Source of the DNA: Mariannaea sp. PMI_226
Taxonomy: Eukaryota > Ascomycota > Sordariomycetes > Hypocreales > Nectriaceae
Direction: 5' to 3'
Assembly: GCA_024336345.1 (NCBI GenBank)
Contig: JANFOG010000001.1
Coordinates: 868,001-932,000 of the forward strand
DNA: 64,000 nucleotides
Positions 52,201 through 63,282 of this stretch are shown here, one piece after another; positions within the stretch are counted from its first letter, which is position 1, and each line of letters starts with the position of its first letter. The translations under genes and the position numbers were made by a program. Under the pieces are notes generated by a model, which did no database searches, was not told where the DNA came from, and was given only the letters and a program-made list of their open reading frames with translations.

Positions 52201-55200
52201 GTTGACGGGATGATAGAGACGCAGGGTTACTGGCAAGTTGCGTAAGCGAAAGCTATTACAATGAAGAAAAGGGAAGACAACAGGTGGAATTTCGTGTACT
52301 AACTTACAGTGATGGAATACTGGTGATTGTGAGGTCGAGGTGAAATCAGTGTTGAACTTGGGTGAATCAGAAATCCGGGCAGAAGAGAAGGGTATTTCGA
52401 GTTCCCGCTGCCGATTTCAGAAACCGGTAGATAAGAGAAAATCGGAAACGTGTGAAAATTCACAAGAAAATCGATGCACAGGAAAGAAATCAGATTCTTG
52501 TGACCTCACAATGTGAGGGCGTGCGTACTCGGCGAACTCGATTTCTAGTGGGGGGTACGCACACCAAGCGGAGGGTAGCACGAGAGAACGATGAGCAGCA
52601 CAAATTCAAGTTGGTGCTGGAAGGCAATATTAGGAGGAGTTGAGCACCGCGCTGTGCGATGATGCCTTGTACGTTGCCGGGTGTCGTTTCGTGATGTCGT
52701 CGTGGTCTTGAGCGTACGGAGTTGCAGGAATTGGTGTAAGTGATTGAGGGGAGTGTGGTTTGCCTTTGGTGCGAGGTGTGGTGGCAACAAGGCAGAGAAG
52801 GCAAGATGCAGACGAAAAAAAAAGAGACGAAAGCAGGACCAATTTCTATCCAGCTGCGAGGCAGGTGCAGTTGATGTGTCAAATGACCGGGTGAGTGCGT
52901 GAACAGACAGCTGTTGCACAGAGGGAAAGAGGGACCAAGGGGGGGTGCACAACGTTCCTCTGGTTGGAAGTCGAATTTCGCAGGAAGGCAGAAAAGGTGG
53001 AAAGAACCAAGCAGGAACAAGCAGTAAGATGGCCACAGGCAGGTATGTGGTATGTGTAAGGCAAAGAGGTCAGGTAGTGGAGAAATTCCACAGCGCAAGT
53101 TGCATCTGCCAGCCTTATGCTACCACGAACAATAACACACAAGGGCAGAGGCAGAGACAAGGTGCGAATGAGTATCCCTCGCAACGGAGTAACTGATCCA
53201 AGTCATCCCCGGGAGGAGGGCCAAGGGAGAGCCTTTAAGCATCATCGGGAGGAATGCCACTGCCGTGCGCCGCCGTGCGCCGCAACGTTGGAAGTGGGCA
53301 ATGAGCAATTGCGGCTACATCGGGAGCAGGGATGGCAAGACTACTTTGCTTCCGCTGGGAAATGGACCTCACCTTTCTAGCTGCAGTTCATAGTCAAGTA
53401 TATTCACTGCCAGGTACATTCTCTGGAATTGCTTCTTTGGCTCCATGTCTCGCAGTGACTGATCGCTAGGCAGGACCGAGACATGGACGCCACCACTATC
53501 GAGTCCCTCCGGTTGCCAAATACATTCACCCCAGCCCGTGTCAAACCAGGGCGCATACATATGATTATTAGAAAGGCAAATAATCTCCCACGGGCTCAGG
53601 CTCAATTACAATACTGTCACTGCACGTGTGCGTTGCTACGGCGTGGAGCTCTGAGATTCTGGCTGGTTGTCTGTCAAATACCGGTGCCTCCAGAAGCACA
53701 CGCGTGTATTCATCTCAGTTGTCCCGCAAGGGCAAAGAGCTCAACATCCTTGCGGCCTCAGACTTCACTTATAGCCCAGTCAAGTAGTTGTCTGTACATG
53801 TACTTACCTACCTTGCTGTGCAGCACATGCAGGCATTGTGGGAAGTGCCACTCCGCTGGCTCCAGTTTCCGATGCTGCAGTCTTGGCCAGAAGAGCATAC
53901 TAGCTCCGGGCATAGTTTGGTGAGATGATATCAAACCTCTGATTCTCAGCCTCTGATGCAGGGAAAAAAAGCCGAACGGTCCCTAAGAAGCAACTTGACA
54001 ACAGGCCCAGGCTTGTTTCCCCCCCGCGATTTCAGACCCTGTCAGAGAGCCATCAGCGGGCGAAACAGAGCTTGCTTTTTCCATAGCTCCAAGAGCACAC
54101 GCACACACACACGCACCCAGCCCCCTCCCCAAGAAAAGAAAAGAAAGAAAGGAAGAAAGAAAAACCCCTCCTTCCTCAGTCGCTACTTTTGGCCATATGG
54201 CGTCCTGGGGGTGTTCACGCTTTTTGAGTGATATCCATACATTCAGTTTACGGATCTTAGGGAGAAGAGCGATTGACAATCAATGGCATATCACAGCACT
54301 CATACCCAACTGTAATCTAAAGATATGCGAGAGTAATACTCCAGCATCTTTTGAGTCGAAACATACAGCAGCGTGGTAAAACGGACGGCTAGGCATGGCA
54401 GCACGGGGTTTCCGTACGGTAGGCAAACCCGTGCCGCCACTCCCCAAGACTGAGGTGATCACTGGCGGACGCTTGATTTCGTATGAAGAAAAAGTAATAC
54501 TCCAGACAACCTGCTTCTCATTACTATTATTGCGCCCGTGCCCTGCGTTTGCGTTTCTGAGTCGCTGGGGACATCGCACCTCGGAATACCCACATGGTAC
54601 TAGACACGCACGTTCGCTCCTTTTTCCTTTCCTTTCCTTTCCTTTGCTTTCCTTTCTTCTTTTCTTCTTCTTTACACTTGGTCCGGTTTTCTTGTAGTTC
54701 AACCGGCTATTGCCTCAAACGAGACATGCTCATGAACTATATTAAACGAATATAACCCCAATGTCACAGGTTCTTGACACCCTTTCATCTAGATCGGCGT
54801 CTCCACGACTGCTGCATGCATAGCCATGGCCAACTGAGGTGCTTCCTTGACGTTATTGCCATCGTCTCTCTCCGAAAGGATAGCTGAGATGCTCACAACT
54901 TCCATGAAGATTTCAACCAGATGAGTTTACTCAAATTTGTTTACAGGAGAAAGCAGATGTTCTGAAGAAAGCTGTGTTCAAAATAAGTCACCCTCTTGCT
55001 TGTCTCATGCATCGTTAGACGCAGTACCTCATCCTAGTTAAAGAGGGGCGCTTACTTTTTTACCTCGTACTAAAACTGCGAGAGAGCTGTCATTTTGCCT
55101 CGCTCCATACACACAGGAAACCTGAGGTAGTTCCAGCCGAAAAGTTTCAGCAAGGCGAAGTTACTTACGTTGCCTCACATTATAAATTTTTGCTTGGTGT

Positions 55201-58200
55201 TTCTATAGGCTGCATGGGTCATACAACAGGTAATAATTTACCTCCCACAGTCATAAGCACAACGCACACCTGGACACTGCATACATGATCTAGTCTTTTG
55301 AGTTGGAGGGTAACTTTTAGTTAGTCATCCCGATCCATTCATATAGGACCATCTTGGCCAAGTTTGTTCCCCCCCCTCCCTTTCCTTATCCCCGGGGCGC
55401 ACAGGCACGGCACGAGAAAGTTGAAAGCTCTGTTAAGCAGATCAGTACTTATGAAAACTGCGCTTATCCTTGAACAAACGCTTGCTCGTGCATCTAACCC
55501 GCTCTCTGCATATGTACTATGTAGGAAGTCCGAACATGGCCTGGTACATGAGACGCAAAGAGAGGGTGGGCTAGGGTGGGCTGCCGTCAGTACGGTTGTC
55601 AGAGGGGGGACATCCCTTCTCCATCTCCCTTCCTTCAAACAAGAAGACACATCCGCTCAGGTAAAATGAGCTGCTTGACCAGCAAATTAATCATATAAGC
55701 TATATTCAGCTTGAGGCGAGTCAACCCTGGGCAGTAATATCAGATCGAAACAATGGAGGTAGTTCGTCATATAAGCTCGAGACATTGCCATCAAACTTGG
55801 TCTAAGTGTAATGGCACATCACCATGTGCCATGTCGCACACCTCCAGACCTTTCATGGAGTGTACATCCACTATTGCACAGGATCTGTTATCGCCGTGTC
55901 CAAGAAACAGGTCACGGGCGTCCATTTCAACAGCCTACGCGAGTTGCCTCCAGCACATAGTCTCGGTACTTGCCTACGAATATGGATGCTCAAACAACCA
56001 CATACTCACTCGTACTGGCCAGCTTCCAGGCGGGCAAAAAGTTGGTTCCCTCCGCAACAGCACGAGATGGGGTTTCTTTCTCCCTTGCCGCACCAAACTG
56101 CATTCGGAGTCCGTTCCAACGCTGTGGGGGTCATATTTGCTTCTTTTGAACCCGGTCCAGAACCCCATTGGCCCCGGCTCAGAGACTAGATGCATCCGCC
56201 CCGCCTCCCAAAGCCAGGATCTGACTGCTCACCTTGAGAAAACGAACTGGTCTTATTCTTGGGCAAGAAAGTCAACAACCTCGTTGATACAATGGAGCCG
56301 CTAACACAATGGCAGTGTTGCCCACGATGCTAAATCGTCCCCGCGAACCTTCCTCCCTTCAAACACTTTTTTAGTGTCACCTGGTGAAAGACCCGTGGAA
56401 TCGGGTCAGCGGTTAAGAGCTGAGGATTCGGAGGTATTCGAATGGCATTCAAGCAGGATCCTAGGAACATTACATTCAGACGGCATATGTATGGAGACTC
56501 TGGAGACTCTGGAGACTATGGCTGGCAAACGAGGCTGCCATAGACGAAGCAATACGAAGTTATATGTCTTAGCCTGGCCTTTGAACGACAAAACTATAAC
56601 TCCAGACAATGAGCTGTAACGAGACTCAGCTCATATCTGTTACTTGGCTGACCATATCTTCTCACAATAGCACATTGAGGGGGGGAGGGGTCTTTTGGCA
56701 GGGTGCCACCCCGAAATCTATCGCACTGTGGCCTAGATCATCTGTCAGATCCTGCCCAATGCCTGTATTGACACTGGTCAGGAAATGTCCAGGCATTCTT
56801 AGTGCAAAGGGCTTCCTCGAATCGGTCCTCGCGCGTGGATCGAGAGATCCGAGACAGACGGCATGGCCACCCTGTGGGTGGGGATCTTTGAGCTGTGCAG
56901 CTCATGGCTGGAGCTCAGCTTTGCTTTTTCGTCATACGACGCCATCCAAGAGATGCACCTCCTCCTATGCTGACTGGTTTACGGTTGTCATGAGAGAGCC
57001 AGTTGTCTTAGTCCCCCTCCTAGAACCTTGCTATTGATAACTCAGGCTAGCAGCGAGGGAGAAGAGACAGCACATACATACATATGTACGAAGGATTTTT
57101 TTTTTCTCACAATAGTGCCCGGGACCCGTTATCCATTACCCATTACCCGTATCCCATTGCCCGGCCAAACATGTTCCCTCTTCAGGATTCCCTTGCCTTT
57201 TCCACGGGCCTAGCCCCGTCGATCTTCTTCCATCTCGGGTGACATGGGATAAAAAAGTTCGCACAACTCGAGCCCAATGCTCCGGACCCCGCGCCCGAAG
57301 CCGCTGTCTGAACCGGCAGCTGGACTGTGTCGATCACCTTCTCCCTTCAAAGTCTATTTCGTATGCATCATCGTATGCATCATCTGAAGAGGACTCAGCT
57401 GTCTTCAGCAGCTGAGAGTGCTACGCAACCTCGACGGCTATCCCCGAGGCATGCTCGTCCTAGTACAAGTTGTCGCATCCCGTTGTCCTCTTGCTCTGGG
57501 TTCCCCAAGAGTTTGCTACTGATCCGAAGCGACGCTGTGCACTAGAACTATGTGCTTTTTTTCTGTCTTACTGAACGTATACATGTCGTACTCACTCGGC
57601 TCTTCTTCCATCGTGGAGCAAAAATGGGGAAATCGGCTGGCTGCCGTGAGACCCAAGGGCGAAACCGTCATCCAGAAAGTCTTTCATTCTTTTTTCTTCC
57701 TTTCTTTTCATTTCTGTTTCTTTCTTCTTTTCGTGCTACTGAAAGAGACGAAACAGCTTCCAAATATAGGAAAAGATCAAGCCAGCAATCTTGACAGTTT
57801 CATTATCGCACGCTATTGTCGACGGTGTAATCATTTAGTGTGAATGTGAATCTTAGACTTATAGACAATTTCAGCATCGTTAAATGAGCGAGAGGGTTGC
57901 TGGAGGCTATCAGAAGCCACTTAAAATGAGGAGGAGTACGCCATGTGTCCTCCAATATGCCGCACTCTCAGCTCTCCCTTGAAACTGGACAAAGCACGAG
58001 ATTGACGTTTTCACCAGCAAAATATGAGCATCAAATCACAATGGCTTGCGTCACCTTTGTTGGACTCTTCCTTCAGCAAACAGTTCTCATCTCCGACTCC
58101 TGTGGAAAGCTGCAATTCCCGACACTCAGTGGCGAGGGCTTTTCAAACATTTTATCCCAGCTTGTCCTCCCTTGAGACTTCGCCTCCCGCCAAGTTCGCT

Positions 58201-59713
58201 CTACCTGCCAATTCATTGGCTATGTCTTTTGTAGACCGGGTCCGGTTCTATGCCAGACGAGACATGCCGGATCTGGCGACCTTGCTTGGTGTCACAGGGA
58301 CGATGTACCCTTCAATAGCAGCAAGGGCCAATTACGTGACTCCTGAAACCACCTATGACATAGCTTGGTCATTCCTTGTCTCAATGTGAATGACAATTAC
58401 TGATAATGGCCAAAAAGGAATTGGCGACCTTTCTGTGAAAAGAAGGCATGCTTCCAAGAAATGCCTATTTCAAATAAATGGTGTTCTATACAGGTATCGT
58501 GAATATAGAACTTTCACAAGGCAAAGTTCTAATAATTATAGCCTTAGCCACTCCGTATCTACTGGACTACGTTCTTAGGGATGATACTCCTAACTTCCTA
58601 TGTTTAGTGAAGGAAAAGGTGGTGCAAGAGAGAGAGAGAGAGAGTGTGTGTGTGTACACGCTGGTTGCTAGGCCGTTACTCCCTACCGGTTCTTACCTGA
58701 TGCCCCCCAACGACGATCCCTTCGTTCCTTGCAGTTGTTTCTTCCAGTCACAAGGTACACACCCCTTCTCACTTTGGATACTGGATGTAGTTAACTTGAC
58801 GCGGGAACTAATGCTCGGCCCACTACTACTCGAGACAATCTCGCGAGGTAGGCTGCATATGACAAAGTCCACCTCTTAATTCTGCCTTCTGAGAAGTCAA
58901 GGCCAATACATTTTACCTTTGCATTGCTCCTCTTATTAACTTGACCCCTCAAAGCAGATGAGAAACGGCAGGGGACCAGTGGGAAGCCTCATCTGCAAGC
59001 TTGACAGGTAAGGGGCTGCCATGTGAGCCAGCCGTAAACTCACAAACCAGCAGGGAGACAGGTTCATGCTAATCGAGACATGCAGGGCCAAGTGACCGAC
59101 AGGGAACGTGGCTTGTCTGCCGCGTTTAACATGTCTTGATGCTGCTTCACCACGAATCTAGTAAAATTGAGCCCTTCAACTAGGAGGAAGGCATTTCTAC
59201 TTGGACCAAGCCCAGAGCGGACTACCCTATTCTCTAAGTGGGAGATACTTGAAATTTAGTATCCAAATCTGGCAGATTTGTATATTTCGCTATCTAGTTT
59301 ATATATTTGTTATTTTGAAACTTAATAGGTACAAGGTCGGGGACACTTTATATACGGCATTATCTCAAGCGACATCAAACTCTTCATAGCTATCAGATTA
59401 TATGAGTGGGGGTTATAAATAATTGACTTCTTATCCCGATGTAGGCTCGCCTGACGCTGACTGCAGCGAGCTATTGTGAAAGCGCCGGTATCTCCTCATC
59501 GAGCTGAGGTAGGGATTAATTCAAGAACAGTTTCATGGTTGATTTGATAGAGCCCGATGATGACGACAAAGCTACACTTCGAATAAACCCAAACAACTCA
59601 GAATCGCCAGCTCCTTGGATCCGACCTCTCCACAGTGACGATAGTTTATCATGGAAAAGTGAAGAGTTTTTAGCATGTGGTCAGCATGATACTTCTGATG
59701 TTTAAGCACGGCG
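52201..59713. other. Gene-poor region of 7.5 kb
   Basis: The first kilobase is A/G-rich on the plus strand, hence C/T-rich in the sense of the unknown gene, and is probably its leader and promoter. Beyond about 53.3 kb I see no reading frame with protein-like content on either strand; the longest frames (for example 55753-56304) have no domain character. Simple repeats: CA/CG-type run at 54092-54118, CCTTT repeats at 54624-54660, a GA run followed by GT at 58629-58652, and three GGAGACTCT copies near 56490-56515. AT-rich sequence lies at 59225-59345. Confidence 0.55.
58629..58652 (+). repeat. Compound microsatellite (GA)n(GT)n
   Basis: About eight GA units are followed directly by about six GT units, read directly in the sequence. 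It is in the gene-poor region. Confidence 0.85.
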
Positions 59714-60063
59714 AAGGTCGTCATGTTTAGTACTGTATGTGTCCATACATCTTGGCACTGGACGGTAAAAGAAACCTGAAATGAGGAAAAGAGGGACTGA
59801 GTGGCTTTCTGCGTGAAATTGTGGTGGAGGCTGTAGCCTCTCTATGTATCCGTATTACACATCCCGAAGATATACCAGGCCAGGTAGCATGATTCCGAAA
59901 ATGGCCAGCCATGAGTGTGTTTGAAAAAAACATTAAAAATTGCCGAGGCCATCATCCATTACGTTCATTATGTAGAGCTTTGAGGAAATGTACTCTTTCG
60001 CGTTGAAACGTTCAACTGTTACCAAAGTGGTACACTCGAGATGGATGCTGCTGAGTGTTACGT
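59714..60063 (-). repeat. Inverted repeat segment A' (pairs with 49557-49904)
   Basis: This is the reverse-complement partner of segment A. It sits about 65 bases from the beginning of the shared 3' flank of family copy 2, while segment A sits at the 5' flank of copy 1. In both places the repeat reads outward from the gene block. Confidence 0.75.
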
Positions 60064-60328
60064 CTAGAATAACCTGTCGTGGGCATGGAATGCTCACCAG
60101 ATCAAAGTTGTGATGATAACAATATGTAGCATGGACCGCATTGTAGAGACTATTCTGTATACGTTTTCAAAAGCGTGAACGAGGTTCATATTGGGATAAC
60201 GATTTTATTGTAATTCTGACGTCTTCAAAAGCAAGCTAATCGACCTTGGTCGCTATCCCCTATTCCCATTTTCCGTCCCCTCGTTCTCGTTCCTATCTAA
60301 CCGTTCCAATTCCATATCCCCGTGTCTC

Positions 60329-61967
60329 TCATTCGTCGATCTTTCGTTTCTTGCTGGACTTTTCTATCTTGTCCATTTTCTTCGACAATGAGTTTATCGC
60401 CGACTCATTGTGCCCGAATCTCTCCTTCGAACTTTCAAAGATTCGGACGTTCTCCTCGCGTAAACGTTTGTTTTCATTCTGCAGCTGTTGGATATCCTCT
60501 CTCATTGTATCTCTGACCCCTTCGAGCTGGTTGACATCCTGTCTCGTTGTATCTCGAACGTCTTCAATCGTTTTTTCCAATCGGGAGATCGTCTCTTCCA
60601 TCTGGCGGTGTGACTGCTGCAAGGCTTCGTTTTTCTTCTCTAGCTCCTGGACTTTTGCTGCGTGCTTGACCCCGTCTTTCATCGCGTCGAAGACTTTCTG
60701 GAGTGCCATCTCTTCTGCGTCGTCCTGTTGGCCTTCTGATACGTTCTGTATTGGTCCTTCCTCCTCGAATTGCTCTTCTTCGTCGCGTGAAATCGTTTTT
60801 GCTGGACGTTTTTTTTCGTAGATATAGTCCATCGGTGGAACGTAGCGACCATTGTTGATCAATCGCACAGTCATTTTCCCACGTATCTCAATAGGCAACG
60901 CAAAGATAACAGCTGCATTACAGAACCTCGAATCTATGGTTGGCCCGTCGTTATTTGGGAGCCATTGGCGTAAATCGGCTTGGGGAAACTCCCTCTGTGC
61001 CTGTATGGCAACAGTTGATTGTAGGAATGTTCCCAGCCCGTACATAATCTTCAAGATTGTATAGGATTCCCATGAGCGTATTCGTTTTGCTCGTTTATTT
61101 GCTGTAAGTCTCTTTGTACCGGCTGTAATAACCATGTCATTGACACTTTCAGCAAAGACGTTTGCATGTTTCGTATCCTTCAATCCATTCATCCACACAA
61201 CCGCGGCCTGCTGGTACCAGCTCCATTGCATCTTCGCTAGTCCAGGAATCGCGGTATCGGGCACATTTTTTTTTGAACTCTGGCAACTTGTTCACAGCCG
61301 CGGATTCTGGCCCCCCGAATCGTTCGATAAGTCGTGCATACGGTACGGGTTTGGGAAACGTTTCCTTGTTATGCGTCGGCAGGTCTGTGTCCAGGTTGAT
61401 GCGTGTTTTAAGGCGTGCCCTTGCTTCTTTCTGCGCAGCCTTTTGAAAGTTCTCTCTGGCGTCCCAGTACCCGTCGATGGCTGCAGAACGTTCCTTGCGA
61501 GGGATACTGCCCAGCACAATACACATACCGACCGTCATCCAATCTTGTCTCACATAAGTGTTCGTTAGGAGTGAAGCCTTGTCGCCATCAGTAAGATACT
61601 GCATAACGTTGTCGAGTCCTCGTATGCTGAGTATTCCGATGGGGGCACGCCAGATGGCGTCACGGTTTTTGTCGACGCCGCCGTCGCTATTTTTCGGCGG
61701 CGTTGGAATCTTCGCTGGCGTTGGAATACTCGCAATTTCCATGCCTTCTGCTGCTGGTCCCCTTTTTACCCTCTGTTTTCGTTGGGTTGGGGCAACTTCT
61801 TCCTCTGACTCTTCTTCCTCTGGTTCTTCTTCATCTGGCTTTTGTTCCTCTGGCTCCGGCGACGAAACTGCTGCATCTGAAACCGACGAGCTCTCTGGGG
61901 AGGAGACGACGATGATTTGTACGGTTGATTGCCCGACATGGAGGTCTCTTTCAGCGTCGTCAGCCAT
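60329..61967 (-). CDS. Coiled-coil family copy 2 (long form), frame broken at an A9 run
   Basis: The ATG at 61967 (MADDAERDLHVG) opens a frame that stops at 61149, and a second frame continues from the same region to 60329. They meet at nine consecutive A in the sense strand (61266-61274). Reading eight A instead would link PEFKK to NVPDTAIPGLAKMQ and give about 546 aa in total. Layout: acidic Ser/Glu/Pro-rich N-terminus (residues about 20-70), a basic KQRVKRGP, a central helical domain (WRAPIGILSIRGLDNVMQYL, VRQDWMTVGMCIVLGSIPRK, ESYTILKIMYGLGTF, WLPNNDGPTIDSRFCNAAVI, EIRGKMTVRLI), then a long coiled coil (VQELEKKNEALQQSHRQMEE onward) ending KERFGHNESAINSLSKKM and KKRKIDE. A spliced intron across the break is an alternative, but I see no good donor-acceptor pair. 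No named domain is recognised. Confidence 0.65.
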
Positions 61968-62237
61968 CTTCTGTATTCATGCGCTGAGAGATCGCCTTTG
62001 GAATGGGTTGAGATGTGGTGTTGCAAAGGAGTGAAGATGCGGAGCTTGAAAGGTTGAGGATTTATGCACTCCCACAGCCTGAAGACTAAGGCCTTATGAT
62101 TGAGATCATGTGCTCTGGGGACATTGAATCACGGCCTGAAGACCAAGGCCTTATGATTTAGGATCATGTGCTTTAGGGACACTGAGGATATACAAGATGT
62201 AATAAATGAGGCTAAATATAACAACGATTTGAGAACA
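61968..62237 (-). promoter_or_regulatory. Shared 5' flank module of family copy 2
   Basis: GGTTGAGATGTGGTGTTGCAAAG and CTTGAAAGGTTGAGGATT match the copy 1 flank (about 49320-49400), as do two copies of ACTAAGGCCTTATGATT / CCAAGGCCTTATGATTTAG, each followed by a GATCATGTGCT motif (62085-62115 and 62140-62172). The sequence next to the start, TACAGAAGATGGC, is identical to copy 1. Confidence 0.6.
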
Positions 62238-62615
62238 TAGACAACGTTTGGTATCAACAAGAGACGCTTGGTGCTAATAAAGGATATTCAGTCTCAACAA
62301 TAAATACCTAATAGTAATAAGAGACGTTTGGATTGACAAGAAACGTTTGGGTTGACAAGAAACGTTTGGGTTGACAAGAAACGTTTGGGTTGACAAGAAA
62401 CGTTTGGGTTGACAAGAAACGTTTGGGTTGACATGAGACGTTCAGTTATAATAAGAAACGTTTGGATTGATAGGAAACGTTTGAATTGACATGAGACGTT
62501 TGGATTGACAAGAAACGTTTGAATTGACAGGAAACGTTTGAATTGACATGAGACGTTCAGTCGTAACAAGAAACGTTTGGATTGACAAGAAACGTTTGGG
62601 TTGACAGGAAAACGG
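62238..62615. repeat. Minisatellite array 1, 19-nt unit
   Basis: The unit is AAACGTTTGGGTTGACAAG. Five units in a row are perfect or nearly so from about 62340 to 62432. Degenerate units (GAGACGTTCAGTTATAATAA, GAAACGTTTGAATTGACAT) follow to 62610, and worn copies extend left to about 62238. It ends next to the TAF3-derived fragment. Confidence 0.9.
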
Positions 62616-62622
62616 TTAGACT

Positions 62623-62781
62623 GGTGCTGCCGTCAACCAAGACCCGCATGGAACAGATACGCGGCCCCAGCAGAACGGGCACGTCAGTGACGACGATGAC
62701 TCAGGGCTCAGCTCTGTGGGTGACCGCTTGGATCACGAAGATATGGACTTGTCCTAGAGAGATTGAAAAGGACCATATGCT
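62623..62781 (+). pseudogene. Duplicated 3' end of the TAF3-like gene
   Basis: The sequence from GTGCTGCCGTCAACCAAGAC through GACCATATGCT matches the sense strand of the TAF3-like gene at 20233-20075, including its last about 42 codons, the TAG stop and 24 bases of 3' flank. By eye I count about seven substitutions and one in-frame 3-base deletion in about 160 bases. The old frame is intact to the stop (VSDDDDSGLSSVGDRLDHED). At least four of the codon changes are synonymous third-position changes. There is no start or histone fold, so it cannot make a TAF protein. Flanking arrays lie on both sides. Confidence 0.9.
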
Positions 62782-62817
62782 CCTTCAGAAGGAAGAGCAT
62801 TATTAAGAAAGTAAAAA

Positions 62818-63270
62818 GAAGCTCTAGTAATATCAAGTAATGTTTAGTAGTGTCAAGTAATGTTTGGTAGTGTCAAGCAATGTTTAGCAGTGTCAAGCAA
62901 TGTTTAGTAGTGTCAAGTAATGTTTAATAGTGTCAAGTAATGTTTGATAGTGTCAAGCGATGTTTAATAGTGTCAAGCGATGTTTAGCAGTGTCAAGTAA
63001 TGTTTGATAGTATCAAGCGATGTTTAGCAGTGTCAAGCGATGTTTGGTAGTGTTGAGTGATGTTTAGCAGTGTCGAGTAATGTTTGGTAGTGTCCAGCAA
63101 TGTTTGGCAGTGTCAAGTAATGTTTAATAGTGTCGAGTGATGTTTAGCAGTGTCAAGTAATATTTAATAGTGTTAGGTGATGTTTAGTAGTATCAAGTAA
63201 TGTTTAATAATATCAAGCGACATTTAGCAGTATTAAGTAATGTTTGGTAGTGTCAAGCAATGTTGCTAGT
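62818..63270. repeat. Minisatellite array 2, 20-nt unit
   Basis: The unit is AGTGTCAAGTAATGTTTAGT, in about 22 tandem copies. Variation is mainly A/G and C/T transitions (AAGCAATG, AAGCGATG, TTTGGTAG, TTTAATAG). It ends about 12 bases before the stop of family copy 3. Confidence 0.9.
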
Positions 63271-63282
63271 TGTATAAATCCA

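Noticed and set aside
52490..53098. 202-codon minus-strand frame upstream of the unknown 536-aa gene
   Set aside because: Ser/Pro/Leu/Cys-rich translation of a C/T-rich leader, with three competing overlapping frames.
55753..56304. 183-codon plus-strand frame in the gene-poor region
   Set aside because: No hydrophobic core pattern or recognisable motif; an overlapping frame of similar length exists in the same place.
61230..61345. An intron joining the two frames of family copy 2
   Set aside because: A GTATGC donor with a GACTAG acceptor about 100 nt on is possible, but there is no pyrimidine tract, and the removed part reads as good protein sequence in both frames around the A run.
60329..61967. 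Family copy 2 as a transposase, Crypton recombinase or Starship captain
   Set aside because: No DDE triad spacing, no tyrosine recombinase R-H-R-Y pattern and no DUF3435-like text could be seen; the coiled coil and KKRK tail dominate.
62238..63270. CRISPR-like array
   Set aside because: Units are contiguous with no unique spacers and the host is a eukaryote, so these are minisatellites.
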